From assembly GCA_002778195.1 (NCBI GenBank), contig PCDI01000020.1:87243-151242 (forward strand): DNA of 64,000 nt, written 5' to 3'. The stretch comes from Raffaelea ambrosiae (taxonomy: Eukaryota; Ascomycota; Sordariomycetes; Ophiostomatales; Ophiostomataceae). Under the pieces are notes generated by a model. That model was not told where the DNA came from. It searched no databases and worked only from the letters and a program-made list of their open reading frames with translations. Below are positions 21,925-33,355 of the stretch, piece after piece (position 1 is the stretch's first letter; the number at the start of each line of letters is the position of its first letter). The translations under genes were made by a program, and so were the position numbers.

Positions 21925-23440
21925 ATGCCAGCGGGCGGACATGGAAAACTACAACAGTATCTCATTTTCGGCTCCTTCATCACGGGCACAGGCAGTGCCA
22001 TGTGGTATGTGGCCGAAGCCGGCAGCATCCTGTCGCTGGCGCCGGCCGGCGCCCGTGGAAAGTACTTGGCCCTCTGGATCGTCTCTCGCAATCTTGGCCA
22101 GCTGGTAGGCGGCGCCATCAAGTAAGCTTCTCGTCTCCCTGCAGCCTTGTCTGACCCGGGCACACTTGCTAACACCACCTAGCCTGGCCAAAAACCACAC
22201 CGAAAGCGGCGGCGGCGGCATTACACCAGAGACCTACATTGCCTTTATGACGATTGAATGCATGGCGTATGTTCCCCCCTCCCTCACACACCTGGTCGCT
22301 GGATTTCCACTTCGCATGCGATTGACAAGTGTGCTGCTGGATTGCTCTTCTTTGCTAATGTTCTGCAGTCTGCCATTCGCCTTCCTGATCCTGCCTCTGA
22401 AGCACGTTATGCGCTCGGACGGCACCCGCATCTACGTCGTGCCGCCAATGTCCAGCAGACAGGAGCTGAGGCAGATTGCCAAGACCATGACCTCGAAACT
22501 GATCATCCTCTCGGGCATCTGGGCCATCTGGTCGTTTTTCTACAGGTCCGTTTTCTCGGGGAGTGCTCTGCCCGGGCACATGCCGTGCTACCACCATGCT
22601 AACCATTCCCAGCGGCTCGTGGTCTACCTACCTGGCCACCTACTTCTCCGTTCGGTCGCGTGCGCTCTCGTCGCTCATCTCGCCCTTCTTCTGCATGTAC
22701 GTCCACACGAGTGCTCTCTGTCCGCCCACCCCCCATGGTTTCTCGTTCTCACCTTACTTTGCAGTGTTGGCTGCTTTGGCCTCGGTTTCATCCTGGACAT
22801 CAAGTCTTTGAGCCAGCGCCGGCGCGCCCAGCTCGGCCTGTTTACTGTGGTCGCCCTCAACGCCGGCGTCTACATCTGGTCCATCATCATGCAGGTGCGC
22901 TTCAACAAGCACAAGCCGGCGGCGATCGACTGGGACGACGCCCTGTACCCGACGGCCTTCCTGCCCTATTTCTTCGTCCAGACGACCGGGCCCCTGTCGC
23001 AGTCCTACATGTACTGGCTGTTGTCTTGCTTTGCCACCGATGCTCAAGGTAGGTGCCATCTTTTTATAGCGACACTCCCATGACGTGCAAGGCTAATCGC
23101 TGCACCCAGCAAACGTCCGCAACGGAGCCGCTTTCCGCTGCCTCGAGGCTGTCGGCCAGGCCATTTCCTATGGCATCAACACCAAGACCAAGACGTCGCC
23201 GCTCATCGGATTGTAAGTAACCCTAGGCCAGCTTGCTTGCCATGTCTTCGTTCACTAGCGTGGTACTAATTGCCTGGTAAACATCACAGCTGCATTTCCT
23301 TTGGTCTCATGGCTGCTGCTTCTGGCCCCATTCTGGCTCTGGTCAACTCTACGCCCAACGAGATTCCCGCCGACGTGTCGGCGGCTGCGGAGGCACAGGA
23401 GGCCGAAACAAAGCAAATATCGGCCGCAGGAGGCATATGA
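21925..23440 (+). pseudogene. UNC93-like MFS transporter lacking its N-terminal helices
   Basis: The body is well preserved: LIFGSFITGTGSAMWYVAEAGSILSLAP, RGKYLALWIVSRNLGQLVGGAIN, then exons joined by good GTAAGC/GTATGT/GTACGT/GTAGGT/GTAAGT introns through LPFAFLILPL, WAIWSFFYSGSWSTYLATYFSVRSRALSSL, GCFGLGFILDIKSLSQRRRAQLGL, SQSYMYWLLSCFATDAQ and ANVRNGAAFRCLEAVGQAISYGINTKTKTSP, to a stop at 23438-23440. The family's first four or so helices (about 130 residues) are absent upstream. A one-base frame change near 21945 separates SYYASGRTWK from LQQYLIFG. It is probably a recently 5'-truncated copy of a transporter paired with the divergent oxidase. A full-length relative occurs at 43.7-45.2 kb. 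Confidence 0.7.
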
Positions 23441-24138
23441 TGGAACGCCTAGACTGTAAACCAGAATAGCTGTTTAGAAAGACCGTGGCAGGTAGTCAGC
23501 AAAATTCACTAGCCCCCATTGCCACCAGCCAGATTGTGTGTCCATGTGCCGTTAACCCGCCCGACGACACAACCGAATTACACACACAGTGGGCCAAGAC
23601 GCAACTGATAAGTAGTGAACCCCATTTTAGTCTGCTGTTATCTAGTTCCAGAAGCGCGCCAAAGACGAAGAGTGGAGCTGGGCATGGTTCCATGCTTCAC
23701 ACGCTTTCGTGAGGAGTATCTCGTCTTGGATAAATTGCCTTGCGACTCGCACACCGGAGCTCACAGCTTAGACGGCGGATACGTAACATGAGGCCACCGA
23801 AATACAAGTATGTGCCAGCTAGCCTTTCCTTCATACTCTGCTTGGTGGGATTTCGTTGTGGGGTGAAGCCTAAATTAATGTTCCCCAGCTGCCTGGGCTC
23901 ACCTTTGGTCACTTTTGGTCACGTTTGCGCGGCCCTGTCTGCTTTACGTACAAGAAACACGTCCCCGCCTTTTGATTATCCGCTTCCCCCACAAGCTGCT
24001 TCTCTTGTGTGGCTATGTTCCGTGCTCCACAGATTCGGCTGGACCATCCATCCTCTGCCATATCTCTTTCTCGCAAGACGTACTCTGCCCTCGCATCGAA
24101 ACGGATTCGATGTTAACATATGTTGTTTACCGGTCCCT
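23441..24138. other. intergenic, convergent 3' regions
   Basis: No coding pattern, RNA gene or repeat is recognised. Confidence 0.45.
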
Positions 24139-26575
24139 TCACCTGAGATCCGGAAAGCTGTGGTACACAGTTTCGTCTTCGCCCACGCTGTTCATATAGG
24201 CGATGCGAACATACCGCCTCATGGTCGCAGTGAGATCAAAGCTGATCATTCTGAATGCCCGAAACAGCGTCATGAATGCCAAAGGCACCGGTTCGGAATG
24301 GATGCCCCAGCGCGTGACCTCAAAGCTTGTGTCGTTTGGCTCCACCTCCTTTCCTTCGGGCAGTTTCATGGAAAAAGTGAACCCGATATACTCGAGCCCC
24401 TTTGCAATTATGTGTATGGCCTGGAGAGGGTCGAATGCTACTAGATTGAACCCCAGACAACAGTACGAAGTGCATAGCACTTGACGGGGAGCATGTTCAG
24501 ATGCTGTTCTCGAAGACACATACGTTTCCTCGAGCTGCTTCAGCACGTCTGTCGCTGCAAACACATTTGGTCGACCGTCGGGTCCACGATGCGCGCTAAC
24601 CCCAGTCGCGACAGAAAACAGCAAGCGGCGTTTGTCTAAATCAGCCTCCCCTGTCATTTTCCGGTCCTTGCACAATTCACAGGCACAGACGAATCCCCAT
24701 CCGCTCATCTTCTTCTGAAACTTCTCGTATGGGTGCGCGTCAAAAGTATCCCCGTATGCAACGAGGAGTTCGGTCCCAGCTTCCAGGTCTTTCGTAGCTC
24801 GAACGATCATCATGTCGCCGATGAAGGACCACTTACAATTGGCGACACAGCTGTGGTTCATACGGGAGGCCAGCAGCCAAAGACCGTCGTAATCGTGTTG
24901 GTCTTCTTTAGGTTCCCCGGACTTTCCAAGCTGCGCTCGAAACCCCGAAACGGTTGTTTTTGGAGAGCAGCAGGTGTTGAGCCTCGTGATCCTGGCCATG
25001 CGAAACCTGTAAATTTGAGTCTTCTTGTCAGATATTGCGCCACATTAGGACCTTGCCAATGATTTTGGACTGCAGTAGAAAGCAATTGGTTTCTTGTCAC
25101 TTGAAGCACGACTTGGGTGCACTTACATGTCCACCACAGGGTGGCCCCCCACCCACGAAACTCCAGGAGACGCGTGCTCGTTTCCGTGATACAACCCATT
25201 CAGCAATTGTAGTGCTTCCGGATCGTGGTATGCCTTCTGCAGGATCCGCGTGAATAACGGGGAGGAAGCCATGACGACAATCCTGTCTCCCTCTGGCGCT
25301 ACAACGACTGCGGTCTTTCCCTCCCTCGCATCCATGTGTGCGAATGCCTTCTCACACAGCAGCAACTGGCCTGCAGACACAGACGCCTTGACGAAGAGTC
25401 CATTCCCGCATCCAATGGACGACGGGCGAATTTCAACGGGCGAGGAATAGGTTGCACAGTCTACCAGATGAGGTGCCACCTCTGCCTGTTCGTACATCCG
25501 ACTGAACGAGTATTCGCCTGTCTTCTGCTCGTGTAGACGTGCTTTGACACGATCCAGCCACTGTTTGGCTTCTTTGTTGTCCGGGTATAATTGAATCAGA
25601 GCTTGCAGCGTTTCAAGACATTCTGTAAACTTTCCCAGCTCGTACAGCGCCTGTGCTTCCCGAAAGAGGCCCTTCTCAGAAGGCGCAGTTCTGTCGTAGG
25701 CCAGTCTGGCGTCCTCCAGAGCCTCTGCAGGGCGTAGTTGCTTCAGGTTGCACAGTGCTCGATTTCTATGTGCAATTTGCTTTTCGGCGGTGGTCGTTGC
25801 AGATCGAATTGCAGCCGAGTAACTAGTTAAATAGCAAAAAATGCATTAGTATGATTTTGCGGCCGTGAGAATGTGTAGAAAAAACGTATTGAAACAGACA
25901 GAGGGGGGGAAGGAGAAGGAGGTGAACCAACAATCTGTAAGCCTGGGCCCATTTCTTCTCGTCATAAGCAATGTTCCCCCGTGCCCGGAGTTCGGCGCTT
26001 GTTCCAACCTCTGTGGTGGACAGGCCGGTCTGCCACCGAGAAGGGATGCGTGAATCGTTTGGCTCCAGCCACACAACATCACCTGGGTGACATACGCGGA
26101 TACAATTCAGCTGGTCAGCAATGATCTCGAGATATGGCTGCTTGACGATAAAGACGCAGTCAATCGACAGATTCTCTTTGTACGCCACGATCATCTCGTC
26201 CGAGTGGGAAAGCATATCGACATACACTGCCGTGCCCCGCAAATCCTCGGCAATTATAGAGATAAGTTCGTTGAAGAAATCATGGTGAATGATGCGCAGA
26301 ATGACCATTTCCCCAACGTGATGAGTTTTCAGCCGCAGATCCATGACGGCAGTGAGCTGCAAGTCAACATCATCTGTGTCGCAGGGCGGATATGGGCTTG
26401 GGAGGCATCTGGCGTAAGTCATTTCGGGTATTTCGAAGATCTTCTCGAGAGCTTTGGTCAACATTGCAGAGGAGAGATGGTCTCTCACTAACTTGCCCGT
26501 TTGTTCCTCTGCCTCCTTTTCAATGGACAGTTGCACGGGGCTCATGTTGACGGCTTTTCTGATTCCTGTGGCCAT
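24139..26575 (-). CDS. TPR and SET-domain protein (SMYD-like methyltransferase family)
   Basis: Three exons on the minus strand: 26575-25932, 25822-25127 and 25006-24139, 735 residues. A poorly conserved N-terminal region (residues 1-195) is followed by TPR-like helices at about 200-320 (ELRARGNIAYDEKKWAQAY, AHRNRALCNLKQLRPAEALEDARLA, GLFREAQALYELGKFTECLETL). A split SET domain follows: IGCGNGLFVKASVSAGQLLLCEK, SRMNHSCVANCKWSF (NHSC motif), GTELLVAYGD, then the post-SET CxCxxC of FVCACELCK. No MYND finger is seen. The family methylates lysine in histones or other proteins; the substrate is unknown. The ATG at 26575 is chosen because upstream codons in the frame look like leader sequence. Confidence 0.85.
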
Positions 26576-27599
26576 TGTCGGGGTGGGAGGACTTGACACC
26601 TGGATGGCAACGAGATGATTGCAATCTGAAGAGATGGAGAATACAAGAAGACTGCCTGGAGAAGTGGCGTGGAGCTTAGAAGGAGACTGAAAAAGAGAGA
26701 ATGGATGGAGACGTGGTTCCGAACGACCGGGACAGACCAAAAAGAAGAACGAGAGGCAGATAACTGAAAGGGGATAACTGAAGGGAAGAAAGGCCAGAAC
26801 GAGAGGGGAGAAAGGTCAACAGAAAACGAAAGAACAATTTGACAAATAATGACACTGATGTTGGGGGGGGGGGGGGGGAAAGTGCAGGTGCTACCTGACG
26901 CGTGCCTGCCTATTTCGGCTATGTGTTTGCAGTCCTGTAACTGGGCACACGCAGAGGGTGAAACGCCAGGAATTAAATAAAGCCAAATACCCACAACGAA
27001 CAAAACACCTGGAAATCGCTGGCTCTCACTGCCAATGCATCTTCAATTTTCTTATTGTCTACACCCACACTCCTTTGAAGTTGGTTGGCAACAAGACAAC
27101 AAAGAAACTAACAAACAAACAGACAAACAGACAGACAGTTTCGCTGTTCTCCTTTCAGCTTGTCTTCTCTCTACACTCTCGCCGGCATTCTTATCCGTGC
27201 AATGACCTCCCATTTTGATGATATTGCTGGCAGGGTGAGATTTAAGGATCGTAGGGAGCAATGTGGCGCAATACAATCTGCTTGCGGAAGCTGCCGGAAA
27301 GTGCCCGAGATCCGTACTTTCCGCGACCATGTGCGCCAACATTGGCGACATTACAAACAAGGCGGCCATACCGGATGGCTCCCGTTCCTTGTCCAGAGTC
27401 AGCATTGCTAACCGGAGAGGCCCAGGCGGCCTGAATGGGGTACATCGCACAAGCAAAACATTGTAGACCCCAGGGGGAGTGGCAGTCAAGAACAGGACAC
27501 ATCCGGGTTCTGTGTGTTTAATTGGGTGATCTCCGCTGAATGTGAAAACACAGCTTCTATGCTCTTCTTGTTTCACTTCTCTGTCGCTGTCGCCCGACT
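26576..27599. other. intergenic and low-complexity read-through of the permease remnant
   Basis: Includes a G-run at about 26862-26878 and an ACAA/ACAG microsatellite at about 27105-27140. The open minus-strand frame of the permease runs on through this area to 27052, but its translation there is not transporter-like. Confidence 0.45.
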
Positions 27600-28650
27600 C
27601 GCGCTTCAGCCTCTCTGAAAACAACTCGATGTCCGGGGCCTCACTGGTCAGCATCTCGTCCTCGGCCATCAGCGACTCACGTGCCGGGAGCACCCTGCTC
27701 AACAAAATGTAGACCAGAAAGGTACTCCGGAAGCCATAGTACCACATAAGATCGGCAATGTACTGCGCACCGTCAATGTCCATGTCGGCATTGATGTTCT
27801 TGACTAGCGACGGCATCGTGGAACCAATACTGCACATAAGGGCCGCGGCTGCGCGCCAATTGACGCCGTGATAGAACCGGCTGCGCGCATGCGGTTGGTA
27901 GAGCGCAGGCACGTCGACGCGACGCCGCTTGACGATCCAGTAGTCGGCAATGGAGATGGCAAGAATGGACGACAGGAAAATACCCAGGCTGGCCATGAAA
28001 TTCAGCAAGCGCTCGGTGCCGGCGGCAATCCTCCACGGCACCACGGCCCAGCCACCAATGACCATGGCCAGGGTCGCGGCGCGGTGCAGGTCACTGTACT
28101 TGGGACACAGCGAGACCATGTTGTTGCTGATGCTGATGACGCTGGCGCTGACATTGACGCCGATTTGGGCCACCATCCAGGCGAGGCCACAGTAGAAGGC
28201 GCCGACAAGCCCACTCGACGACATCCAGTAGTCGCCAGAGTCAGCGGGTCCCAAACGTACTCGCTATAGACGGCCTTGCTGGCGGACATACCGATGATGC
28301 CGAGCATAGAGAGCCAGAAGCAAATGGTAGCCGTCACCGTGGCAAAGACCTTGAGCAAGAACAACCACATGAGCCGGTGGGGATGGATCAGCAGAAACGG
28401 CAGCTAGACGGAGAAAAGAAAGTGGTTAGACAGGCCCTGCGTGATGCGAGAGCCTCGGCTGACGGTTTGTGAGAGCACCGGGTGCACCATTAAAGGCAAA
28501 GGGCAGGGCCATGACACAGGATCTGACGAGACCGCAGTAGATGGCTTCGTGCCAGGTGAGGCCGACGGCCAGCATCGAGGCACGATACAATGTCACATAG
28601 GCACATGCAGATGCCTTGGCTGCGGATAGCCGCAGTCGAATACGGCCCAT
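27600..28650 (-). pseudogene. NCS1 nucleobase/allantoin permease, decayed
   Basis: The 3' two thirds are recognisable: SSGLVGAFYCGLAWMVAQIGVNVSAS, ISISNNMVSLCPKYSDLHRA, VPWRIAAGTERLLNFMASLGIFLSSILAISIADYWIVKRRRVDVPALY, YHGVNWRAAAALMCSIG. They match fungal uracil/uridine/allantoin permeases of the NCS1 family. Upstream, LPFLLIHPHRLMWLFLLKVFATVTATICFW and a degenerate first part (YVTLYRASMLAVGLTWHEAIYCGLV ... NGAPGA) remain, but about 80 residues between them (helices 3-5) are missing. A one-base frame change occurs at about 28250-28260, between VYSEYVW and GPADSGDYW. Probably non-functional. Confidence 0.7.
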
Positions 28651-29060
28651 AATGGCAGACGATGGTTCATGACGCGTGCCGTGGTAGACAAACGGATGAT
28701 TGTCCGAGACACAGGAGACACAACGCAGGCGGCCACGAAGGGAACCGTAACACTAGTGTGTTTCCTTGCTTGTACGTGCAGATGTCCGAAAGAGATAAGA
28801 TGAATATTATCGGCGCACTTTTCTGCTTCTGCCGGCTCCATTCACTTTCCGCCTTCCCACTATCACGGCTTCAAGTTAGCCTTGTTTCTGTTTTGCCCAG
28901 TTTCGGAAAGATAACAAAATAAATCCCGAGCCGCCGGCGAACTGGTTCCTGGATCGATGCACCCGCATTCAGCAACAGCTGATAAGTAGGCATTGAACAT
29001 TTTCCCCTCCGCTGTCCCGTCGTGACAATCTCTGGCTGAGTAAAGTATCTCACACACACC
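28651..29060. other. divergent intergenic region before the amidase
   Basis: Contains the likely amidase promoter. No other gene is seen. Confidence 0.4.
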
Positions 29061-30548
29061 ATGATCAACGTAGAGGAACTCACGATCGAAGCGGTACATA
29101 CTGCCCTGCGCAAGGGCGACTACACCTGCCACGAGCTGGCTGCCGCGTTCCTGGACCGCATCCAGGCCCTCGACAAGAATGGCCCCTCCATTCATGCCAC
29201 CTGGGCCCTGTCGACCACGGCGCTCGACGAGGCCGCCGAAATCGACCGCTATTACAAGGAGACAGGACAGTTCAAAGGCCGGCTGCACGGCATCACCGTC
29301 CTCGTCAAAGACCAGGCCGACACGAAGGGCATGGTGACGACCTACGGCTCCATTGTAGCCGCAAAAAACGTCCCGGACGAGGATGCCACGGTGGTCAAGA
29401 AGCTCAAGGACGAGGGCGCCGTGATTCTGGGCAAGACCAGCATGCCTGACTGGGCCAGCACGTGGTTCTCAGCGTCGTCCGTGACCAACTGGGGCTTCAC
29501 GCACAACCCCTACAAGCCGGGCTACGACGTCGGCGCATCGTCGGGCGGGTCGGCCGCAGCAGTGGCCGCCAACTTTTGCATTCTCGCCGTGGCCGAGGAC
29601 ACGGGCGGCTCCATCCGCTGCCCGGCGTCGTTCAACAACCTGGTTGGCATTCGCTGTACCGCCGGCCTGATCAGTCGCAAGGGTTTCTGCCCGCTCCTCA
29701 AGCCGCAGGACACGCCGGGACCCCTGGCCCGCACCGTAGAAGACTGCGCCCGCATGCTGGACTGCCTCGTCGGCGTCGATCCGGCCGATGAGTTCACAGC
29801 CGTCGCGGTCACGGCAGGACCGCCCCCCGGTGGCAGCTATGCCGCCGGCCTGGACCCCACGGCCATCACACGAGCACGGATCGGCGTCGTTCGCGATCTG
29901 TTTGGGCCCGACACTGACCCAGCCAGCAAGGCCACCAACCAGGCAATCCACCACGCCATGGACAAACTGGCGGCAGCCGGCTGCACCTTTGTCGACGTCG
30001 ATGTGCCTCGCCGCGCCGAGCAAACCATGTACGGCTCGCTCTACATGCAGCGCTCACGCGCCGACATCAACGAGTTCCTGGCCACCAAGCCGCACCTCCC
30101 ACAGGACGTAGCTACCGTTCTACCTCGCCAAGCGCCGCATCCAACGCTCGACTTCACCTGCGAGATGATCAACGGCCCGCTGTCACCTGCCGATGACCCG
30201 ACCTACCTGTCGCGCGTGCTCGCCCGCGAGTCCTTTCAGCGCCAGGTAGTCGTCCTCATGGCTGTTCACCAGGTCGATGCGCTGCTGTTCCCCGACGTGC
30301 AGGTGCCGGCGCCGAAGCACGAGGATGCTACCAACGGTCGTTTCAAGGAGATGTGGGATTTTCCCACGAACACGCTCTTCGCCAGCACGGCGCGGCTGCC
30401 GGCCATCAGTGTGCCGGCGGGCTTCACCGACGACGGGCTGCCTGTGGGCATGGAGTTGATGAGCTGGCAGTATCGGGAGAAGACCCTGTTGGAGCTGGCT
30501 AAGGGCGTGGAGGCCATTGTAGCGGCTAGACGACCGCCTATTCTGTAG
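29061..30548 (+). CDS. Amidase-signature family hydrolase
   Basis: Intronless, 495 residues. The Ser-cisSer-Lys triad is complete: Lys83 in ITVLVKDQADTKG, Ser160 in the GASSGGSAAA glycine/serine motif, and Ser184 in DTGGSIRCPAS. The flanking TTYGS and GKTSMPDWA segments are standard. There is no signal peptide, so it is probably cytosolic. Fungal relatives are annotated as glutamyl-tRNA amidotransferase A-like amidases, but Lys/Ser-only single-protein forms usually hydrolyse small amides. It is next to a broken nucleobase/allantoin permease, which would fit amide-nitrogen use, but this is weak context. Confidence 0.92.
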   Translation: MINVEELTIEAVHTALRKGDYTCHELAAAFLDRIQALDKNGPSIHATWALSTTALDEAAEIDRYYKETGQFKGRLHGITVLVKDQADTKGMVTTYGSIVAAKNVPDEDATVVKKLKDEGAVILGKTSMPDWASTWFSASSVTNWGFTHNPYKPGYDVGASSGGSAAAVAANFCILAVAEDTGGSIRCPASFNNLVGIRCTAGLISRKGFCPLLKPQDTPGPLARTVEDCARMLDCLVGVDPADEFTAVAVTAGPPPGGSYAAGLDPTAITRARIGVVRDLFGPDTDPASKATNQAIHHAMDKLAAAGCTFVDVDVPRRAEQTMYGSLYMQRSRADINEFLATKPHLPQDVATVLPRQAPHPTLDFTCEMINGPLSPADDPTYLSRVLARESFQRQVVVLMAVHQVDALLFPDVQVPAPKHEDATNGRFKEMWDFPTNTLFASTARLPAISVPAGFTDDGLPVGMELMSWQYREKTLLELAKGVEAIVAARRPPIL

Positions 30549-31347
30549 TGTGTGTTATTTGCTGCTCATGGTTTTTTTTGCGTAGCCCAGGCAAGCTGTT
30601 TGTCATCCACCCTTCTCCGACCTGCTGTTAGCTGTCTCCGTTACACAAGAAGTGGACCTCGGGGGACAGCTTCACGTATTTTTGGCCTGTAACGCGGTGG
30701 CCTATTGAGGGAAATGAATGAAATGAAATAACATACAAAAAAAACAAAAACAAAACAAAACAAAAACAAATGTGAGGTAAATAGAAAATTGTGGGGTGAC
30801 CAACTGGTTGCAACAAAGGGAAAGTGCACTTGAGCAGCACTTCCATTTTCAGCTTCGACACCATTCGTACCCGTCCTTTACAGCACCCAATACACAGCCA
30901 GTTTCTGCATAGTTGCCCTCTCTTCCTACTTTATCAGTAATTTTTGTTTCGTTCACCGCCATTGACAGCTATTTCCACTTCGATTCCACTTCTCAGCCAC
31001 CTAAAGCAGGCACGCCGTTGGCGTCTAGGCCTGATCACGGAGAGGTGGCCAAGGGCATCGTCTGCGCTTTGACGTGACCCCTGGCCTGTTCAAGCGGGCA
31101 GAAGACAAACAGAATCGGAAACAATTCATAAGTGCCATCAAGGACCACTACAAAGACGACGAGCAGGCAGAATTCAAATCGAACTGCATCCTCTTCAAGG
31201 CAGGGAAACCCCCAAGCTCCCGTAAAAGGGACACAAATTTCTCCGCCTCAATGTGAATATCCTGGGGCGTAACACGGCAGCAACCAGTTTTGACAGCCAT
31301 CTTCGCCTCGTCAGCAGGGTTGTACTTCGGTTCTCGTGTCTGCTCTA
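30549..31347. other. intergenic, no gene recognised
   Basis: An AAAACAAAACAAAAACAAAAC-type A/C run occurs at about 30738-30770. An open frame at 31074-31256 has no recognisable pattern. Confidence 0.45.
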
Positions 31348-32546
31348 ATGATGGCGTCGGTACGTTTGGACATTACGACCGGGACGAACTCTATGAGTCT
31401 ATTCGCTCTCACTAACAGGTCCCACAGAGTCCCGTTGTGCCTTCTGTATATTTCTTTTGTTTACTTGAATGACCCCTTATTCCTGTCCCCCTCACGTAGC
31501 TAACTTTCGGCCACTAGGACGACAAACCAGAAAGTCACAGCGCCGCTACGCATCCATATACCGGCTTCGACCCGCTCAAAGACCCCGGCATCCCGGTTGT
31601 CGAGATCAAGGACATTCCCGGTAAAGGAAAAGGCGTCGTCGCCTGTTATGATCTACCTGCCGGCACTCGCATCGTCTCAGAGAAGCCCCTTCTCATGGTC
31701 GAATTCCCGGTGGACGAACAGGTGATCGCGACCCAACTCGCAGCCCTGCCGATAGACAAACAGCGACAGTTCCTGTCCCTCAGCAACCATTTTGCCGAAC
31801 TCCCCCCGCTCAGTGGTACGGTTGAGACAAATGCCCTGCCTTGCGGCAACCGCGAATCCACGGGCGGTATATTCCCCGTGGCTTGCCACTTCAGCCACAG
31901 CTGCCTCCCCAATGCCCAGTGCGTCTGGAACAGCGATACAGAAGAAGAGACTACCCATGCAATTCGTCCGATCAACGCTGGCGACGAGATCACCATCTCC
32001 TACGTTCACTGGGGCTCTTCTGCCGACAGACAGGCTGAGCTGCAGGAGTCCTTTGGCTTCCAGTGTACCTGCCCCATCTGTTCTCTTCCACCTTACGAGA
32101 AGAAAAAAAGCGACGACCGCCGGCTTCTCATAGACCGCCTCAGGAGGCGCACTGCAGATGGCGTTTTCAATATGGACGACCCGAAGGTGAAACTGGCTGA
32201 GTGCCAGATACTGCTTCGCACCTTGATGAGAGAATTCAGGGGACACCCGGGGGCATTTAGTGCCCATGCGTACGTCACTGCCTTTCGCATCTGTATTGCA
32301 CGCGGGGATCAGGCCCGGGCGAGTGTCTTTGCCCACAGAGCGTACAAGATTCTGGTCGAATGCCAAGGCGAGGACAGCCCCGGGACCAAGTGGATGAAGT
32401 CATTGAGTGTGCAGCCCGCGGATCACTCCGCCTATGAACTTGTTTCTTCGGAGTGGAAAACTTCGATGGATGAGATTGCCGAAGGAATGGACCCCGACCA
32501 GTTTGACATATGGCTCTTTCGACAGATGAGTCCCGTTGGTCTGTGA
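31348..32546 (+). CDS. SET-domain protein without MYND or TPR
   Basis: Proposed exons 31348-31359 (MMAS) and 31518-32546 (intron GTACGT...CTAG, 158 nt), about 346 residues. The SET core reads VVEIKDIPGKGKGVVACYDLPAGTRIVSEKPLLM, HFSHSCLPNAQCVW (HSC motif), NAGDEITISYVHW, and post-SET FQCTCPICS (CxCxxC). A C-terminal helical tail follows (AYVTAFRICIARGDQARASVFAHRAYKIL). Fungi carry many such SET proteins, often amplified and of unknown substrate. The tiny first exon is the least certain point; without it no ATG precedes the conserved GKGKGVV segment. Confidence 0.78.
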
Positions 32547-33355
32547 GCAAGACTCGGTCGCATCTAGCGGGCTGCATACGAGGGGCACGGTAATGGTTTG
32601 TTTCGCCATGGCATAACGAGATAGGAAACGACCCTGGAAATGGCGAAACAATGCAGACGTTGCTTGCTCGGGCTTTTCTGCTGGTAGCTTGAAGGGAGAT
32701 GGCGGCTTGATTTCATCAATACAGGGCTCTTCTGTTTGGAACTCGCTAGACCCTACCAAGTTCTTGGCAAGGGATTTCCTTTTGGCGGTAGCGTTTCTCA
32801 ACTGAATAGCAGTAATGACACACGGACCGCATTGTGCATCATGGTATTATGATGTCAACCACCAATAGCGAAACGGTTATCACAAGGCTACACGACGATT
32901 CTCGCAACTGCCGAGAACCGTTGACGAGTGCGGAGAACATTGAGCGTGATTCGTCGTAACAACGGCCCGTCTTGCCAGGTTGGCTCCTAGCTCACCAGAT
33001 GACAGCAGCGCTACCAGCGAAGGAATGGCAGACTGGGGAAGAAACCCACTTTTGTGGAATTTCGGGCAGCGAGCCGAAAGGTGCACCCAAAATGCCACGA
33101 TTTATGCCTCATTGCTGCTGGCGTCCGACGTTTAGGCGGAGTTTACCCGTCGTTTTTCCGCTGTATTTAAGTTACTGCAAGAGCTCCCACACAACCTCAC
33201 ACCGTCTTTCAACATTGCCACTCCTTCCGACCCCAGAAACGTTTCCCCCAAATCTTTTGTCTCGAAACTGCAGGTACACTTTAGCGTTTCCAGGTTTTTG
33301 GGACGCAGCCACTCAATATCAGACAAATAACATCCAGACAGTCCTACTCGCAAGC
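32547..33355. promoter_or_regulatory. intergenic with probable GH3 promoter
   Basis: No gene is seen. A TATTTAA box-like sequence at about 33163 lies roughly 190 nt before the beta-glucosidase ATG, followed by a CT-rich leader. Confidence 0.4.

Noticed and set aside
27052..27600. Continuation of the permease ORF to 27052 as a real C-terminal extension
   Set aside because: The translation past about 27600 passes through a microsatellite and has no transporter or domain character; it is read-through of a decayed gene.
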